Shown piece after piece: positions 15,630-23,206 of a stretch of 64,000 nt of DNA. Within the stretch, counting starts at the first letter, position 1. The number at the start of each line of letters is the position of its first letter. Location of the stretch: positions 1-64,000 of the forward strand of contig JAWKNZ010000018.1 of the NCBI GenBank assembly GCA_041391425.1. Direction: 5' to 3'. The notes under the pieces are model-generated. The model had not been told where the DNA came from and searched no databases. It saw only the letters and a list, made by a program, of their open reading frames with translations. Source of the DNA: JAWKNZ01 sp041391425. GTDB lineage: Bacteria; Bdellovibrionota_B; Oligoflexia; Oligoflexales; JAWKNZ01. The translations under genes were made by a program, and so were the position numbers.

Positions 15630-16075
15630 TTCCTAAAAATTCTATTGTCTTTGGAACGGCAAAATACTCAGGAAAGGGTCAAAAGGTTTTCCTTCAGCTT
15701 TCAAAGCTTCTACTCCCCGATGGAAAAGAGGTTAAGCTCATTGCCCAAGCATTGAACTCCTATGACTATTCGCCCGGAATTGAAGGAGAGTTTCATGGAA
15801 AGGCTACAGAAAGAATAGTTTCAACCCTTGGTCTTTCTATGGTTTCAGCGATGACTGAAACCCTTACTGAAAGAGAGGTTCTGGGTAAAGGCGAAGTCAC
15901 CGAGGCACGACCTAAAGCCACAATGAAAAATGCGCTTTATCAAGGAGTTTCTAAAGCTAGTGAAATGGAGGCGCAAAGGCAAGCCTCAGAAATGAATCAA
16001 GATCCTGAGTTTGTCACTATCCCGGCAGGACAAGAACTCATTATTAATCTTCTGGAAACATACTATGGCCCATAA
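15626..16075 (+). CDS. VirB10/TraB-like protein, C-terminal part
   Basis: This encodes 149 residues that begin inside the conserved VirB10 C-terminal domain: IPKNSIVFGTAKYSGKGQKV, LLPDGKEVKLIAQALNSYDY and PGIEGEFHGK. The end is TIPAGQELIINLLETYYGP. As a separate protein it lacks any signal or membrane anchor, so it would only make sense joined to, or folded with, the part encoded upstream. The ATGA overlap gives the exact -1 relation to the first part. The coupling ATPase gene starts 11 bases before its stop. Confidence 0.75.
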   Translation: MIPKNSIVFGTAKYSGKGQKVFLQLSKLLLPDGKEVKLIAQALNSYDYSPGIEGEFHGKATERIVSTLGLSMVSAMTETLTEREVLGKGEVTEARPKATMKNALYQGVSKASEMEAQRQASEMNQDPEFVTIPAGQELIINLLETYYGP

Positions 16076-17519
16076 ATCAGCTTTTGATCATTTTGCAGAT
16101 AAAACTTGGAATTTTTTAGGTGTAGCAACTCAAATTAGTTTTTTTGGCTTAAAAAAACTGAAATTTAAAAGTTTTGAGTTTTGGCTGTCATTTTTAATTA
16201 GTGTCGGTTCGATTGAAGTTGCAATCATTTTATTGAATAAATTTTTGAAAGAAACTTTGATGTCTGTTGATAATCTCATGGTTCAGATTCTAGCTAGAAA
16301 GGTGTTATCATGGCCCTACTGGCTGCAAACATTGCTCCTAGCTCTCGCGATTGGCGTTCTGTATTCTCTTGTTCGAGGTTTTAAAGATTTCAAATTGTAT
16401 TCTCGCTTTCAAAAAGCCATTGAACGCACGGGATTAAAAAATGCCCAAGGTGATGTCCCAAAAATTAAATCTATTGAAACAAATGCAGAAAATCAGATGA
16501 AAATCGTTATTGAATCCATGGGAGTGGGGTTGAGTAAAGTTGAATCACAAAAGGATAGCCTTACAGCAGGATTTCGACAAACGGTAGATAGGATTCAGCT
16601 CAATAAGGACAAGGGGAAAATCGATATCTTTTTAGTTAAAGAAGAACTACCGCAAAGAATTGGTTTTTATGATCTTTATAAAAACATCAAAGAACCTTAT
16701 TCATTTATCGTCGGACAAGGATTACAAGGCCCTATTGTTCAACCCATTCGCTCTCTTCCGCATCTTTTAATTTCTGGTGCGACAGGTGGAGGGAAATCCG
16801 TATTCTTTCGATCAACCATACTATCTCTTTTAAAAAGCTCACCACATATTCAAATGTACCTTTTGGATTTAAAGAGAGGCGTGGAAGTCAAAGAGTTTGC
16901 TTCCCTACCAAATGTTAAAACCTGCAAGGATGAAAAAGAAGCCATTCATTTTCTTTCCCTTTTAGTGGCTGAAATGAATCGTCGATATATCTTTTTAGAA
17001 AATAAGGGGTTAAAGTCAATTGATCCGCAAAGGGATCATCTTGACCTAATAATTGTCGGTATTGATGAAGCCGCAGCACTTTTTGGTAAAAAGACCAATG
17101 AAATAGCCAGAAAGCATATTGCAGAGTTGGCTCGACTTGCTAGAGCTTCGGGGATTCATCTCATCCCTTCTACTCAAAAGCCAGTAAAAGAGGCCATTGA
17201 TACGGAGACACTTGATAATCTTCCAGGACGAATGACATTTAGAATGATCTCATCAGCAGCTTCTAATGTGGCTATGGGCGGAAATTTTGCAAAAAAATTA
17301 CCAGCCATTAAAGGACGTGCTGTGTGGACTCATGGAAGCGAGCATTGTGAAGTGCAAGCCCCTTTTATTGACGATAATATTCTTGAAGCTGAATTAAAAA
17401 GTATAAAAAATGAATTTGACCAGGGGATTCGTAAAAACTTTCAAGAGCTATTGAAAATTGAAGATAATGATAAACCACTACCCGCAACTGAAAAATCAAA
17501 CCAAAAGGATGTGAACTGA
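16065..17519 (+). CDS. FtsK/VirD4-type coupling ATPase
   Basis: This encodes 484 residues from the ATG at 16065 (AHKSAFDHFADK), chosen over an upstream in-frame ATG at 16011 because it gives a short 11-base overlap with the VirB10 part. Two membrane segments lie near residues 40-65 and 85-105. A P-loop ISGATGGGKSVFFRS and a Walker B LDLIIVGIDEAAALFG follow, then LIPSTQKPVKEAID. The layout is that of FtsK/TcpA-like coupling proteins, which bring the DNA-relaxase complex to the secretion channel. Lack of an all-alpha domain makes it closer to TcpA than to classical VirD4. Confidence 0.85.
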   Translation: MAHKSAFDHFADKTWNFLGVATQISFFGLKKLKFKSFEFWLSFLISVGSIEVAIILLNKFLKETLMSVDNLMVQILARKVLSWPYWLQTLLLALAIGVLYSLVRGFKDFKLYSRFQKAIERTGLKNAQGDVPKIKSIETNAENQMKIVIESMGVGLSKVESQKDSLTAGFRQTVDRIQLNKDKGKIDIFLVKEELPQRIGFYDLYKNIKEPYSFIVGQGLQGPIVQPIRSLPHLLISGATGGGKSVFFRSTILSLLKSSPHIQMYLLDLKRGVEVKEFASLPNVKTCKDEKEAIHFLSLLVAEMNRRYIFLENKGLKSIDPQRDHLDLIIVGIDEAAALFGKKTNEIARKHIAELARLARASGIHLIPSTQKPVKEAIDTETLDNLPGRMTFRMISSAASNVAMGGNFAKKLPAIKGRAVWTHGSEHCEVQAPFIDDNILEAELKSIKNEFDQGIRKNFQELLKIEDNDKPLPATEKSNQKDVN

Positions 17520-18259
17520 AAAATCCGACTCTTGTTGAGAGGGATTTGAGGGTTTTAAACCTGCTTTTCGAGCATAAAATTGTGAGTAGGGATCAAATTA
17601 ATCGGTATTACTTTAACAGGGCATCTAAGAGCACTGTTAATTTAAGGTTACAGAAGCTCATAAAGATGGGCTTGATTAGAAGAATGCCTATTGAATCTTC
17701 AATGGGCGTTATTTACGGTTATTCCATTACGACGAAAGGATTTAACAGAATTCAAACTTCACTTCCCTATGAAGTGCAAACGCAAAGTTTTCTAAGTGAT
17801 TGCCCTGTGCATGATTTGGATTTAGTGGATATTCGCTTTGTATTTGAAAGTAAAATAGCTGTTAAAAACTACTATCCTGAAAATATCTTGCAAGCGTGTT
17901 GTAATGTGAAAGGATCTGATCCCTTCAAGCCCTTTATTGAACTCAATAGTGACGCCTTGGTAGAATTAAATATGAATACTGAAAAACTTTATCTCGCTTT
18001 AGAATATGAAGCTTCTTTGAAAAATCTTGATCGTTATAAAGATAAAATTGATAGTTATTATTGGGCTGGGGTCAGAGCTGTTTTATACATTTGTCAGAAT
18101 AAGAAGATTTTAAGAGCCCTTCAAAAAATCGATCAGATGATTTCTGAATCTCATCATAAGAATCCAAAATTGTATTTTGCTTTGTATGACAAAGCCCTAA
18201 CAGACAAAGGAGAATTACTTTTAACTAATATTCTTGGTCATCAGTTTAGAATTGAATAG
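17516..18259 (+). CDS. Replication-relaxation family winged-helix protein, apparent CTG start
   Basis: The frame is open from a CTG at 17516 that shares four bases (CTGA) with the stop of the coupling ATPase and lies six bases after AAAAGGA. The first standard start (TTG 17546) would delete part of the winged helix (NPTLVERDLRVLNLLFEHK). The domain continues with STVNLRLQKLIKMGLIRR, and the C-terminal half has DALVELN, LALEYEASLKNLDRYKDKID and RAVLYICQNKK. I recognise this as the replication-relaxation type found beside TcpA-like coupling genes. It may act in DNA processing at the transfer origin. A nuclease-like acidic core (EYEASLK) is possible but unproven. Confidence 0.65.
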   Translation: MKNPTLVERDLRVLNLLFEHKIVSRDQINRYYFNRASKSTVNLRLQKLIKMGLIRRMPIESSMGVIYGYSITTKGFNRIQTSLPYEVQTQSFLSDCPVHDLDLVDIRFVFESKIAVKNYYPENILQACCNVKGSDPFKPFIELNSDALVELNMNTEKLYLALEYEASLKNLDRYKDKIDSYYWAGVRAVLYICQNKKILRALQKIDQMISESHHKNPKLYFALYDKALTDKGELLLTNILGHQFRIE

Positions 18260-18281
18260 CTGTGTTTTCACTCTTTGACCC

Positions 18282-18312
18282 TACTGTCGCCTTACTGTCG
18301 GTGACAGTAAGG
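18282..18312. promoter_or_regulatory. TACTGTC direct/inverted repeat, possible transfer origin or operator
   Basis: CCTTACTGTC (18290-18299), spacer GGT, and GACAGTAAGG (18303-18312) form a perfect 10-base inverted repeat. Another TACTGTCG copy lies just upstream (18282-18289). It sits in the first long gap after the coupling and relaxation genes. Inverted repeats of this sort mark transfer origins, but an operator or terminator without a T run is also possible. Confidence 0.4.
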
Positions 18313-18416
18313 TTTGCGTTGTAACTTGTTGAAATATCGAAGGTTAATTCCTTGAAATCAAAAGCAGTCACCAAAATAGGTCATTTAGCAATTATCATAA
18401 CCATAAGGAGGTTTTT

Positions 18417-18871
18417 ATAAAAAATAATTTAGGATTAGTCATTTTATTGGTACATATATTTCTAATCAGCTGCACGACTATGAAACAGTCCCTTGTTACA
18501 GGAGTGAGTATTGGAGCCACAACAGGAGCAATTGCTGGAGCTTCATCTCATGATGATAACAAACAACAACAGGCTGTTCGTGGAGCACTGATTGGAGCCG
18601 CTCTTGGAGGTTTTACTAGCTATCTAATTCATGGTTCTTTAGAAAAAGAGATGCTAAGACAAGAAAGCAAACACTTCTTAATTTAGATAAATACTCAGTT
18701 TCTACACCCAACCGATCTGAAGGCGTTCAAGATTTTAAACTGTCGGCACCCGATGTGGATAAAGAGTGTTTTGATTGGGAGGTTAAAGGAAATCAATTGG
18801 TTCAGCAGCATTGTGTTTGGACCATCAAAGGGAATTCCTTTTGGGTTCCTTTTCAAAAAGGCAGACGCTAA
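18417..18871 (+). pseudogene. Glycine-zipper lipoprotein with -1 frame break, apparent ATA start
   Basis: A perfect AAGGAGG (18405-18411) lies five bases before ATA 18417, which opens KNNLGLVILLVHIFLISC, a complete lipoprotein signal with a lipobox cysteine. The first standard start, TTG 18447, would leave only a stub. A glycine-zipper segment follows (GVSIGATTGAIAGA, GALIGAALGGF). The frame stops at 18684-18686, but the -1 frame continues from about 18672 (LLNLDKYSVSTPNRSEG) to a TAA at 18869-18871. This tail contains Cys and Trp residues typical of a folded domain, and its TAA overlaps the next ATG (TAATG). The full product of about 150 residues would be a VirB7/TraV-like core lipoprotein. 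The break may be a mutation, a sequence error or programmed frameshifting. Confidence 0.65.
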
Positions 18872-19245
18872 TGGAAAACATAATAGACAATAATGCCGAC
18901 GTTAAAGATTGCCAAAAACGTCCGGTCAGGCGAGTATTGCTTGAGAAAGTCGAAGCACAAAGTCTTGCTCAATTGATCGCAAGATTGCGACACAGTTCGT
19001 GCCGTGTGGATGCATCTAAGCTTGTAAATGAAATTCTTAAAATCTTTTTTCAAAAATATGCATCCCTTGAATATAAACATATCGCGGCTTCTTTTTTTGA
19101 TAAGAAAAACTATCTTAAGAACTTGATTAATAATTCAACAGAGGATCAAATTGATGAATCTATCAAGGGGTATCTCAATCAAGGAAGAAAAGTGCGAAGG
19201 GCTAGCTCCACAAGAGCCGACAATTCAAAGACTTCAAATTCATGA
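18871..19245 (+). CDS. Hypothetical protein of the element, 124 residues
   Basis: The start at 18871 overlaps the TAA of the lipoprotein tail by one base. The product is soluble and helical, with a basic opening (KRPVRRVLLEKVEAQSLAQL) and SCRVDASKLVNEILKIFF in the middle. It could be a ribbon-helix-helix-like or accessory DNA-binding protein, but I cannot name it. A second overlapping frame of 45 codons (19154-19291) exists but is not convincingly coding. Confidence 0.55.
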   Translation: MENIIDNNADVKDCQKRPVRRVLLEKVEAQSLAQLIARLRHSSCRVDASKLVNEILKIFFQKYASLEYKHIAASFFDKKNYLKNLINNSTEDQIDESIKGYLNQGRKVRRASSTRADNSKTSNS

Positions 19246-19343
19246 AAAGTTATGGATTGATAGACAATCTTCGATTAAGAAAACTGTATAACATTAATCA
19301 TATTGAGTGTTTTTATTCTCTGCATTCGGTAAATAAATATTGA

Positions 19344-19364
19344 TAGTGTATTTATATTACACTA
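19344..19364. promoter_or_regulatory. Palindromic operator upstream of the XRE regulator
   Basis: TAGTGTA (19344-19350), spacer TTTATAT, and TACACTA (19358-19364) form a perfect 7-7-7 inverted repeat. It ends about ten bases before the ribosome site AGGAGG of the regulator gene, where an autoregulatory operator is expected. Confidence 0.6.
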
Positions 19365-19380
19365 TATTCAGGAGGTCTAT

Positions 19381-19623
19381 TTGTCAGATAAGGCGACTAT
19401 GATTAAGACAAAAATTTTGAATGAAATTGAGAAAGAAATGAAACGCCTTGGCATGAGCCAAGGTGAGCTTGGAAGAAGGATGGGAGTAGAACGATATAAT
19501 ATTAATCGTTACCTCAGATCATATAAAACTCCCGTAAGCTTTGACCGTATTTTTGAAATGGCTGAAACCGTGGGGCTGGATATAAATGTCACGGTGAAAA
19601 GAAAGTTGAAAAAGAAGGATTAA
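19381..19623 (+). CDS. XRE-family helix-turn-helix regulator, TTG start
   Basis: This encodes 80 residues, starting at a TTG preceded by AGGAGG. The helix-turn-helix reads MSQGELGRRMGVERYNINRYL, followed by PVSFDRIFEMAETVGLDINV, the classic lambda-repressor/Cro form. The palindrome just upstream suggests it represses itself, and with it the downstream zinc-ribbon and integrase genes. It would then be the excision switch of the element. Confidence 0.8.
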   Translation: MSDKATMIKTKILNEIEKEMKRLGMSQGELGRRMGVERYNINRYLRSYKTPVSFDRIFEMAETVGLDINVTVKRKLKKKD

Positions 19624-19959
19624 TTGAGTCTTTCCATGAAAGGAAGGATATGCTCAAAGTGCAACAAGCAAAAAGAGCTAACAGAATTTTATACAAAAGG
19701 TGATCGCATTGACTCTCGGTGTAAAGAGTGTGCTAAAAAACTAAGAGTCAAAAGGTACAAAAAAAGGAAGAAAGAGAAAGCAAGAAGAAAGGGTGCTAGG
19801 CGTGTAATGACGATAAATAAAGTGACATTCATAGAGAGATTTGAAACAAATCCCTTACGAAGAAAGCGCCTGTGCCAGTGTGTTAATAAAATACTTGAGG
19901 ATCATTTTTTAAGAAGCCTCAATAAATCATACGCAAAGGATAAAATCGATGCGGCTTAA
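19624..19959 (+). CDS. Small zinc-ribbon protein next to the integrase
   Basis: This encodes 111 residues from TTG 19624 (AAGGA upstream). Four cysteines in two CxxC pairs (ICSKCNKQKELTEFY, then RCKECAKKLRVKRYKKRK) form a zinc knuckle as at the front of HNH-type phage proteins. However, the HNH residues are absent and a very basic segment follows. The C-terminal part (VTFIERFETNPLRRKRLCQC) is unknown. The 3' end overlaps the recombinase gene by 11 bases, so it may be a recombination directionality factor or DNA-binding partner. That is inference. Confidence 0.6.
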   Translation: MSLSMKGRICSKCNKQKELTEFYTKGDRIDSRCKECAKKLRVKRYKKRKKEKARRKGARRVMTINKVTFIERFETNPLRRKRLCQCVNKILEDHFLRSLNKSYAKDKIDAA

Positions 19960-21787
19960 TATTGATATTCACACCAAGAGAAAAAGAAAAAACCTTCGAG
20001 AAGGCTATGCCATTACTCGCGTTTCAACTTCTGAAAGAGCAAGAACTCAACACGGTTCACTTGAACAACAGTGGAATCGTATTTCACGCTGGGAAGAATC
20101 CATCACAAGAGAAACAGGCATCCATTATAAAGTCATCCAGCATATTGAAGAAGATACGAGCGGCAAAAGGGAAAACACCCATCGACGCTTAGAACTTTTA
20201 GAGCTTTCTCGTCGGATAGAATCTGGGTTAGTGGATTTTATTGTTGTTGAAAAATTAGACCGACTTTCGAGAGATGAAATTTTTAATCTCATCCTCGCCG
20301 AGAAACTGGTTAAGTATGGGGTGGAGCTTTTTCTTATTGATGGTGGAAAAGTTGATTTCAGACAACCAGGAGATCGTTGGAAATTTAAAATTGATAATAT
20401 CCGTGCTGGTGAATACAGCGAAGACCTTTCTCAAAAGGTTTCCATCAAACAGCGTGAAGCTATGGTCAATAATGGAAAAGATCCCACTCCAATTCCCACT
20501 CTGGGTTTTGATAAACATAAAGTTTGGGTTGGAATGTATGAGGTTAATGAAAAAGAATTAAATATCGTTATGGATATTATGAAAAAATTGGGAGAACTCA
20601 ACGGGTCAAGAATTGGAACTTTAGAGTATTGCAAAAGAATGTCTTATTTGACCAAATCGTGGCTCACAGAATCTAAAGTGAATAAAGAAGGTCGAAGAAT
20701 TCCCCCTAAGAAAATGGGGGGAATTGATTTTACCTGGGATAGCCTGATGCGGCTTTTGAAAAACCCTAAATATAGGGGTATAAATAAATTTTATGATTAT
20801 TACGGCCAGTTTCCAGACAGACAGGATGAGCATGGTTTTGTGACGTGGGAATATTTTCATAAACGAGAATACGGACAGCTTATTGATTCTGAATTGTTGA
20901 GCCAAGTGGATGAGCTTGTTGAGACGATTGAATGGAAGCCAAGACAAAATAGTTTTTATTTGGCTGGGGTGATTTTTGATCCAAAAGGATCACGATATTA
21001 TGGAGAGGCCGCTAAGAAGGGAAAAAATTGCTACTATTATAATAGGAAGACAGGACATCGAATTATTGCCGATGAGATTCATAGCCTTTTGGCTCAGAAG
21101 CTCAAGGGTCTTTTGCAAAAAAATGAAAAATTTGAAAATCTATTGAAAGCAGCCAAAGTTCAAAGAGAAATTGGACTGCAAAAATTTGAGGAAGAAAAAT
21201 GTTACCTTAGGGATCGTTTAGAGGAGCTTCTCCAGGTTGAGGCTCGATTTACGGAATCCGTAAGATCTTTAGCTCTAGCTGGAACAGCGAACTTAGAAAA
21301 AGCCATCAATGTGCTTATTGAAGAGAAAGAGTCTGCTGAAAATGAAGTCAAAGTCATTCAAGCTCAGTTGACAGAAGTTGAAAAAAACGAGCTTGAGTTT
21401 GTCAAAAGTTACCAGGGACACGGCCTTAAGAGGTTTTTGAGCACCGCTTATCGCGATTTTGATAAAATGCATGACATAGAGAAGAAAACGCTCTTTCAAG
21501 CTGTATTTCCACGCATTACCGTCCACGTAAAAGACGAGGGTGTTGATTTAGAAATAGTCACTTCCCTTGATCCATTCCAAACCTCACCCACGGCCTCACC
21601 TCATCGAGGTCGTGAGGATTCCAACGCCACTATTCTTTCTTTTTCTCAAAATTTAAATCAGAAATTAGACCAAAATTCCGTGCCCACAAATAAAAAAAGC
21701 CACCTTTGCAGTTCCTCAAAACCCGTTCGGGTTGAGGAGGACACAAAGTGGCCTTCAATCAAGAATGGTCGGACCGACTGGATTTGA
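19949..21787 (+). CDS. Large serine recombinase (integrase of the element)
   Basis: This encodes 612 residues. The N-terminal resolvase domain has YAITRVSTSERARTQHGSLE (catalytic Ser in RVS), DFIVVEKLDRLSRDE and the arginines expected of the active site. A recombinase domain follows (YRGINKFYDYYGQF region), then a region with YYYNRKTGHR in place of the usual cysteine zinc ribbon, and a long coiled coil. It catalyses integration and excision between attP and attB. The last 30 codons run antisense through the terminator and 3' part of tRNA-Pro, so the C terminus is encoded by the host junction. AAAGGA precedes the ATG. Confidence 0.92.
   Translation: MRLNIDIHTKRKRKNLREGYAITRVSTSERARTQHGSLEQQWNRISRWEESITRETGIHYKVIQHIEEDTSGKRENTHRRLELLELSRRIESGLVDFIVVEKLDRLSRDEIFNLILAEKLVKYGVELFLIDGGKVDFRQPGDRWKFKIDNIRAGEYSEDLSQKVSIKQREAMVNNGKDPTPIPTLGFDKHKVWVGMYEVNEKELNIVMDIMKKLGELNGSRIGTLEYCKRMSYLTKSWLTESKVNKEGRRIPPKKMGGIDFTWDSLMRLLKNPKYRGINKFYDYYGQFPDRQDEHGFVTWEYFHKREYGQLIDSELLSQVDELVETIEWKPRQNSFYLAGVIFDPKGSRYYGEAAKKGKNCYYYNRKTGHRIIADEIHSLLAQKLKGLLQKNEKFENLLKAAKVQREIGLQKFEEEKCYLRDRLEELLQVEARFTESVRSLALAGTANLEKAINVLIEEKESAENEVKVIQAQLTEVEKNELEFVKSYQGHGLKRFLSTAYRDFDKMHDIEKKTLFQAVFPRITVHVKDEGVDLEIVTSLDPFQTSPTASPHRGREDSNATILSFSQNLNQKLDQNSVPTNKKSHLCSSSKPVRVEEDTKWPSIKNGRTDWI
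21692..21752 (-). terminator. Terminator of tRNA-Pro
   Basis: On the minus strand GCCACTTTG (21752-21744) pairs with CAAAGGTGGC (21708-21699), followed by seven T residues. A nested hairpin CCTCAACCC/GGGTTTTGAGG lies inside. It lies 14 bases beyond the tRNA-Pro 3' end and overlaps the recombinase coding region on the other strand. Confidence 0.8.
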
Positions 21788-21842
21788 ACCAGCGACCTCC
21801 ACCACCCCAAGGTGGCGCGCTACCAGGCTGCGCTACGGTCCG
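21766..21842 (-). tRNA. tRNA-Pro (GGG anticodon)
   Basis: The minus strand gives a full cloverleaf: acceptor CGGACCG/CGGTCCG, anticodon stem CCACC/GGTGG with loop TTGGGGT (anticodon GGG), T loop TTCAAAT and an encoded CCA end. It is the probable integration site of the element; the element lies on its 3' side. Confidence 0.95.
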
Positions 21843-22002
21843 AAATATATAGAAATGCTTACTGCCTGCGTGGGCCTATGGTTATACTTTGATAAGTATT
21901 ATTTTAAAAGATGTAATTTCGGTGTTATGACAATTTATAGTAGTTTATAATATTAACTTTAAAATTAATATGAATTATATTAAAATTGTGGGGATATTAA
22001 TG

Positions 22003-22572
22003 CTATTTATTGGGGTTAAATAGAACTACGCTGATTCCTCTAGCCTTTGTTCTACCGTCATTTTTGTATGAATGAGGTTTGTCACCAGGGAAACTTAAAA
22101 CATCACCTTTACTCAAATGATGTAATTCTCCTAAAACGCCAATTCTAATTTTCCCATCGATACAAATAAAATATTCTTTAGTACCTTCTATGTGTGGAGA
22201 TCCTTTTAGTGCACTGCCGGTGTCGAGGGTTATTTCATCGATTTCAGTCGCACGAATTTTGTCTGGTAAAAGTTTGCGGAGGGTTATTCCGTTTTTTGAA
22301 CGGCTGTCTATAGGGACTGCTCTTGATGGAATTAAAGTGCATTCGGCAATCGGAGTATTGGTTAGTTCATCAATTGATGTCTGTAGAGCTAGCGAAAGTT
22401 TTAGTAAAATTTCTAAGGTTGGATTGGAGTTTCCAGATTCTATTAGTGTAACCGATGCTCTTGTTATGCCTGCTAATTTCGCTAGGGCGGCTTGTGTCAA
22501 TTGGCGTGTTTTGCGTAGTGCTGCAACGTTAAAAGCCAAGTTTTTAGAGATTTTATCTATTGAAGTAACCAT
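22003..22572 (-). CDS. XRE-cupin transcription regulator
   Basis: This encodes 189 residues. An N-terminal helix-turn-helix (LTQAALAKLAGITRASVTLI) is followed by a C-terminal cupin domain with GSPHIEGTKEYFICIDGKI and LSKGDVLSFPGDKPHSY. This is the SutR/PuuR-like two-domain regulator type, which senses small molecules with the cupin and controls neighbouring metabolic genes. It diverges from the glyoxalase-like gene at 22646 across a 70-base gap holding a palindrome, so those two genes are likely linked by control. Confidence 0.85.
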   Translation of the reverse strand: MVTSIDKISKNLAFNVAALRKTRQLTQAALAKLAGITRASVTLIESGNSNPTLEILLKLSLALQTSIDELTNTPIAECTLIPSRAVPIDSRSKNGITLRKLLPDKIRATEIDEITLDTGSALKGSPHIEGTKEYFICIDGKIRIGVLGELHHLSKGDVLSFPGDKPHSYKNDGRTKARGISVVLFNPNK

Positions 22573-22590
22573 ATGTTATTAAAATAACAT
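22573..22590. promoter_or_regulatory. Palindromic operator between divergent genes
   Basis: ATGTTATT, spacer AA, AATAACAT is a perfect 8-base inverted repeat. It directly abuts the start codon of the XRE-cupin gene and lies before the VOC gene. It is a likely binding site for that regulator. Confidence 0.55.
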
Positions 22591-22645
22591 AATTGATATT
22601 ATTCTGTCTATGCTTAGATAGGATGTTGGCAAGGAGGTTATGATT

Positions 22646-23074
22646 ATGGAAATTAAATTTGACCATATTAATTTAACAGTTAGTAATCTAGAAGAAAGCA
22701 TTGTGTGGTATAAAAAAATATTTGGATTTACTCTTGTTGAGCGTGGACTAAAATTAGATGAATCGCGCTGGGCTATTGTCGCTCGTAATGACTTTATGGT
22801 GTGCATGACGGAAATGTCATCGAGAAAATTAGCTGTTCAATGGGGCGAAGACGCAGACGAGCTAGCAAATTATCATAAAGTTTATCATTTTGGTATTCGG
22901 ATATTTGATGAAGAAAAATGGATGCAAAAGGTTAATGAATTCAACTTGCGGTTATATTATGGTGGTGTGGTAGAATATCCACACTCTAAATCCTGGTATA
23001 TTAGGGATCCAAGTGGACATTCGATAGAAGTTTCATATGCTGGATTTTCGCCTCTACAATTTCCGCCATTATAG
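22646..23074 (+). CDS. VOC/glyoxalase-fold protein
   Basis: This encodes 142 residues from ATG 22646, which stands eight bases after AGGAGG; the in-frame ATG at 22640 is too close to it. It opens with FDHINLTVSNLEESIVWYKK and ends with SWYIRDPSGHSIEVSYAG, the two paired beta-alpha-beta units of the vicinal oxygen chelate fold. The metal ligands His (DHINL) and Glu (HSIEV) are visible. Family members include glyoxalase I, dioxygenases and antibiotic-resistance proteins. Substrate unknown. Confidence 0.85.
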   Translation: MEIKFDHINLTVSNLEESIVWYKKIFGFTLVERGLKLDESRWAIVARNDFMVCMTEMSSRKLAVQWGEDADELANYHKVYHFGIRIFDEEKWMQKVNEFNLRLYYGGVVEYPHSKSWYIRDPSGHSIEVSYAGFSPLQFPPL

Positions 23075-23206
23075 ACAGGTGGCCGTTAATTAATCTGATA
23101 TTAATCCTTTAACGTTTGCATTAGTTTGATTGATTTACTAATGTACTACGGTTAACTAGCGCCTAGAAGTCGATAGAATGTGTTTTATTTGCATTAGGTT
23201 TAGTAT

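Larger units (their letters stand above)
3937..21760. mobile_element. Integrative and conjugative element at tRNA-Pro, left end not located
   Basis: The block contains VirB2-, VirB3/TraL-, VirB4/TraC-, VirB5/TrbJ-, VirB6/TrbL-, VirB8/TraE-, VirB9/TraK- and VirB10/TraB-like genes. It also holds an FtsK/VirD4-like coupling ATPase, a replication-relaxation protein and a large serine recombinase directly against a tRNA-Pro gene, so conjugation and integration modules are both present. No VirB11 ATPase, lytic transglycosylase or classical relaxase with an HUH motif is seen. The right end lies near the tRNA-Pro terminator at about 21.69 kb. The left coordinate given is only the first gene that clearly belongs, and cargo to its left (ribB and beyond) could be included. 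All genes run on the plus strand. Confidence 0.8.

Noticed and set aside
19154..19291. 45-codon frame overlapping the end of the 18871-19245 gene
   Set aside because: No ribosome site and no coupled junction; overlap by 90 bases with a better supported gene.
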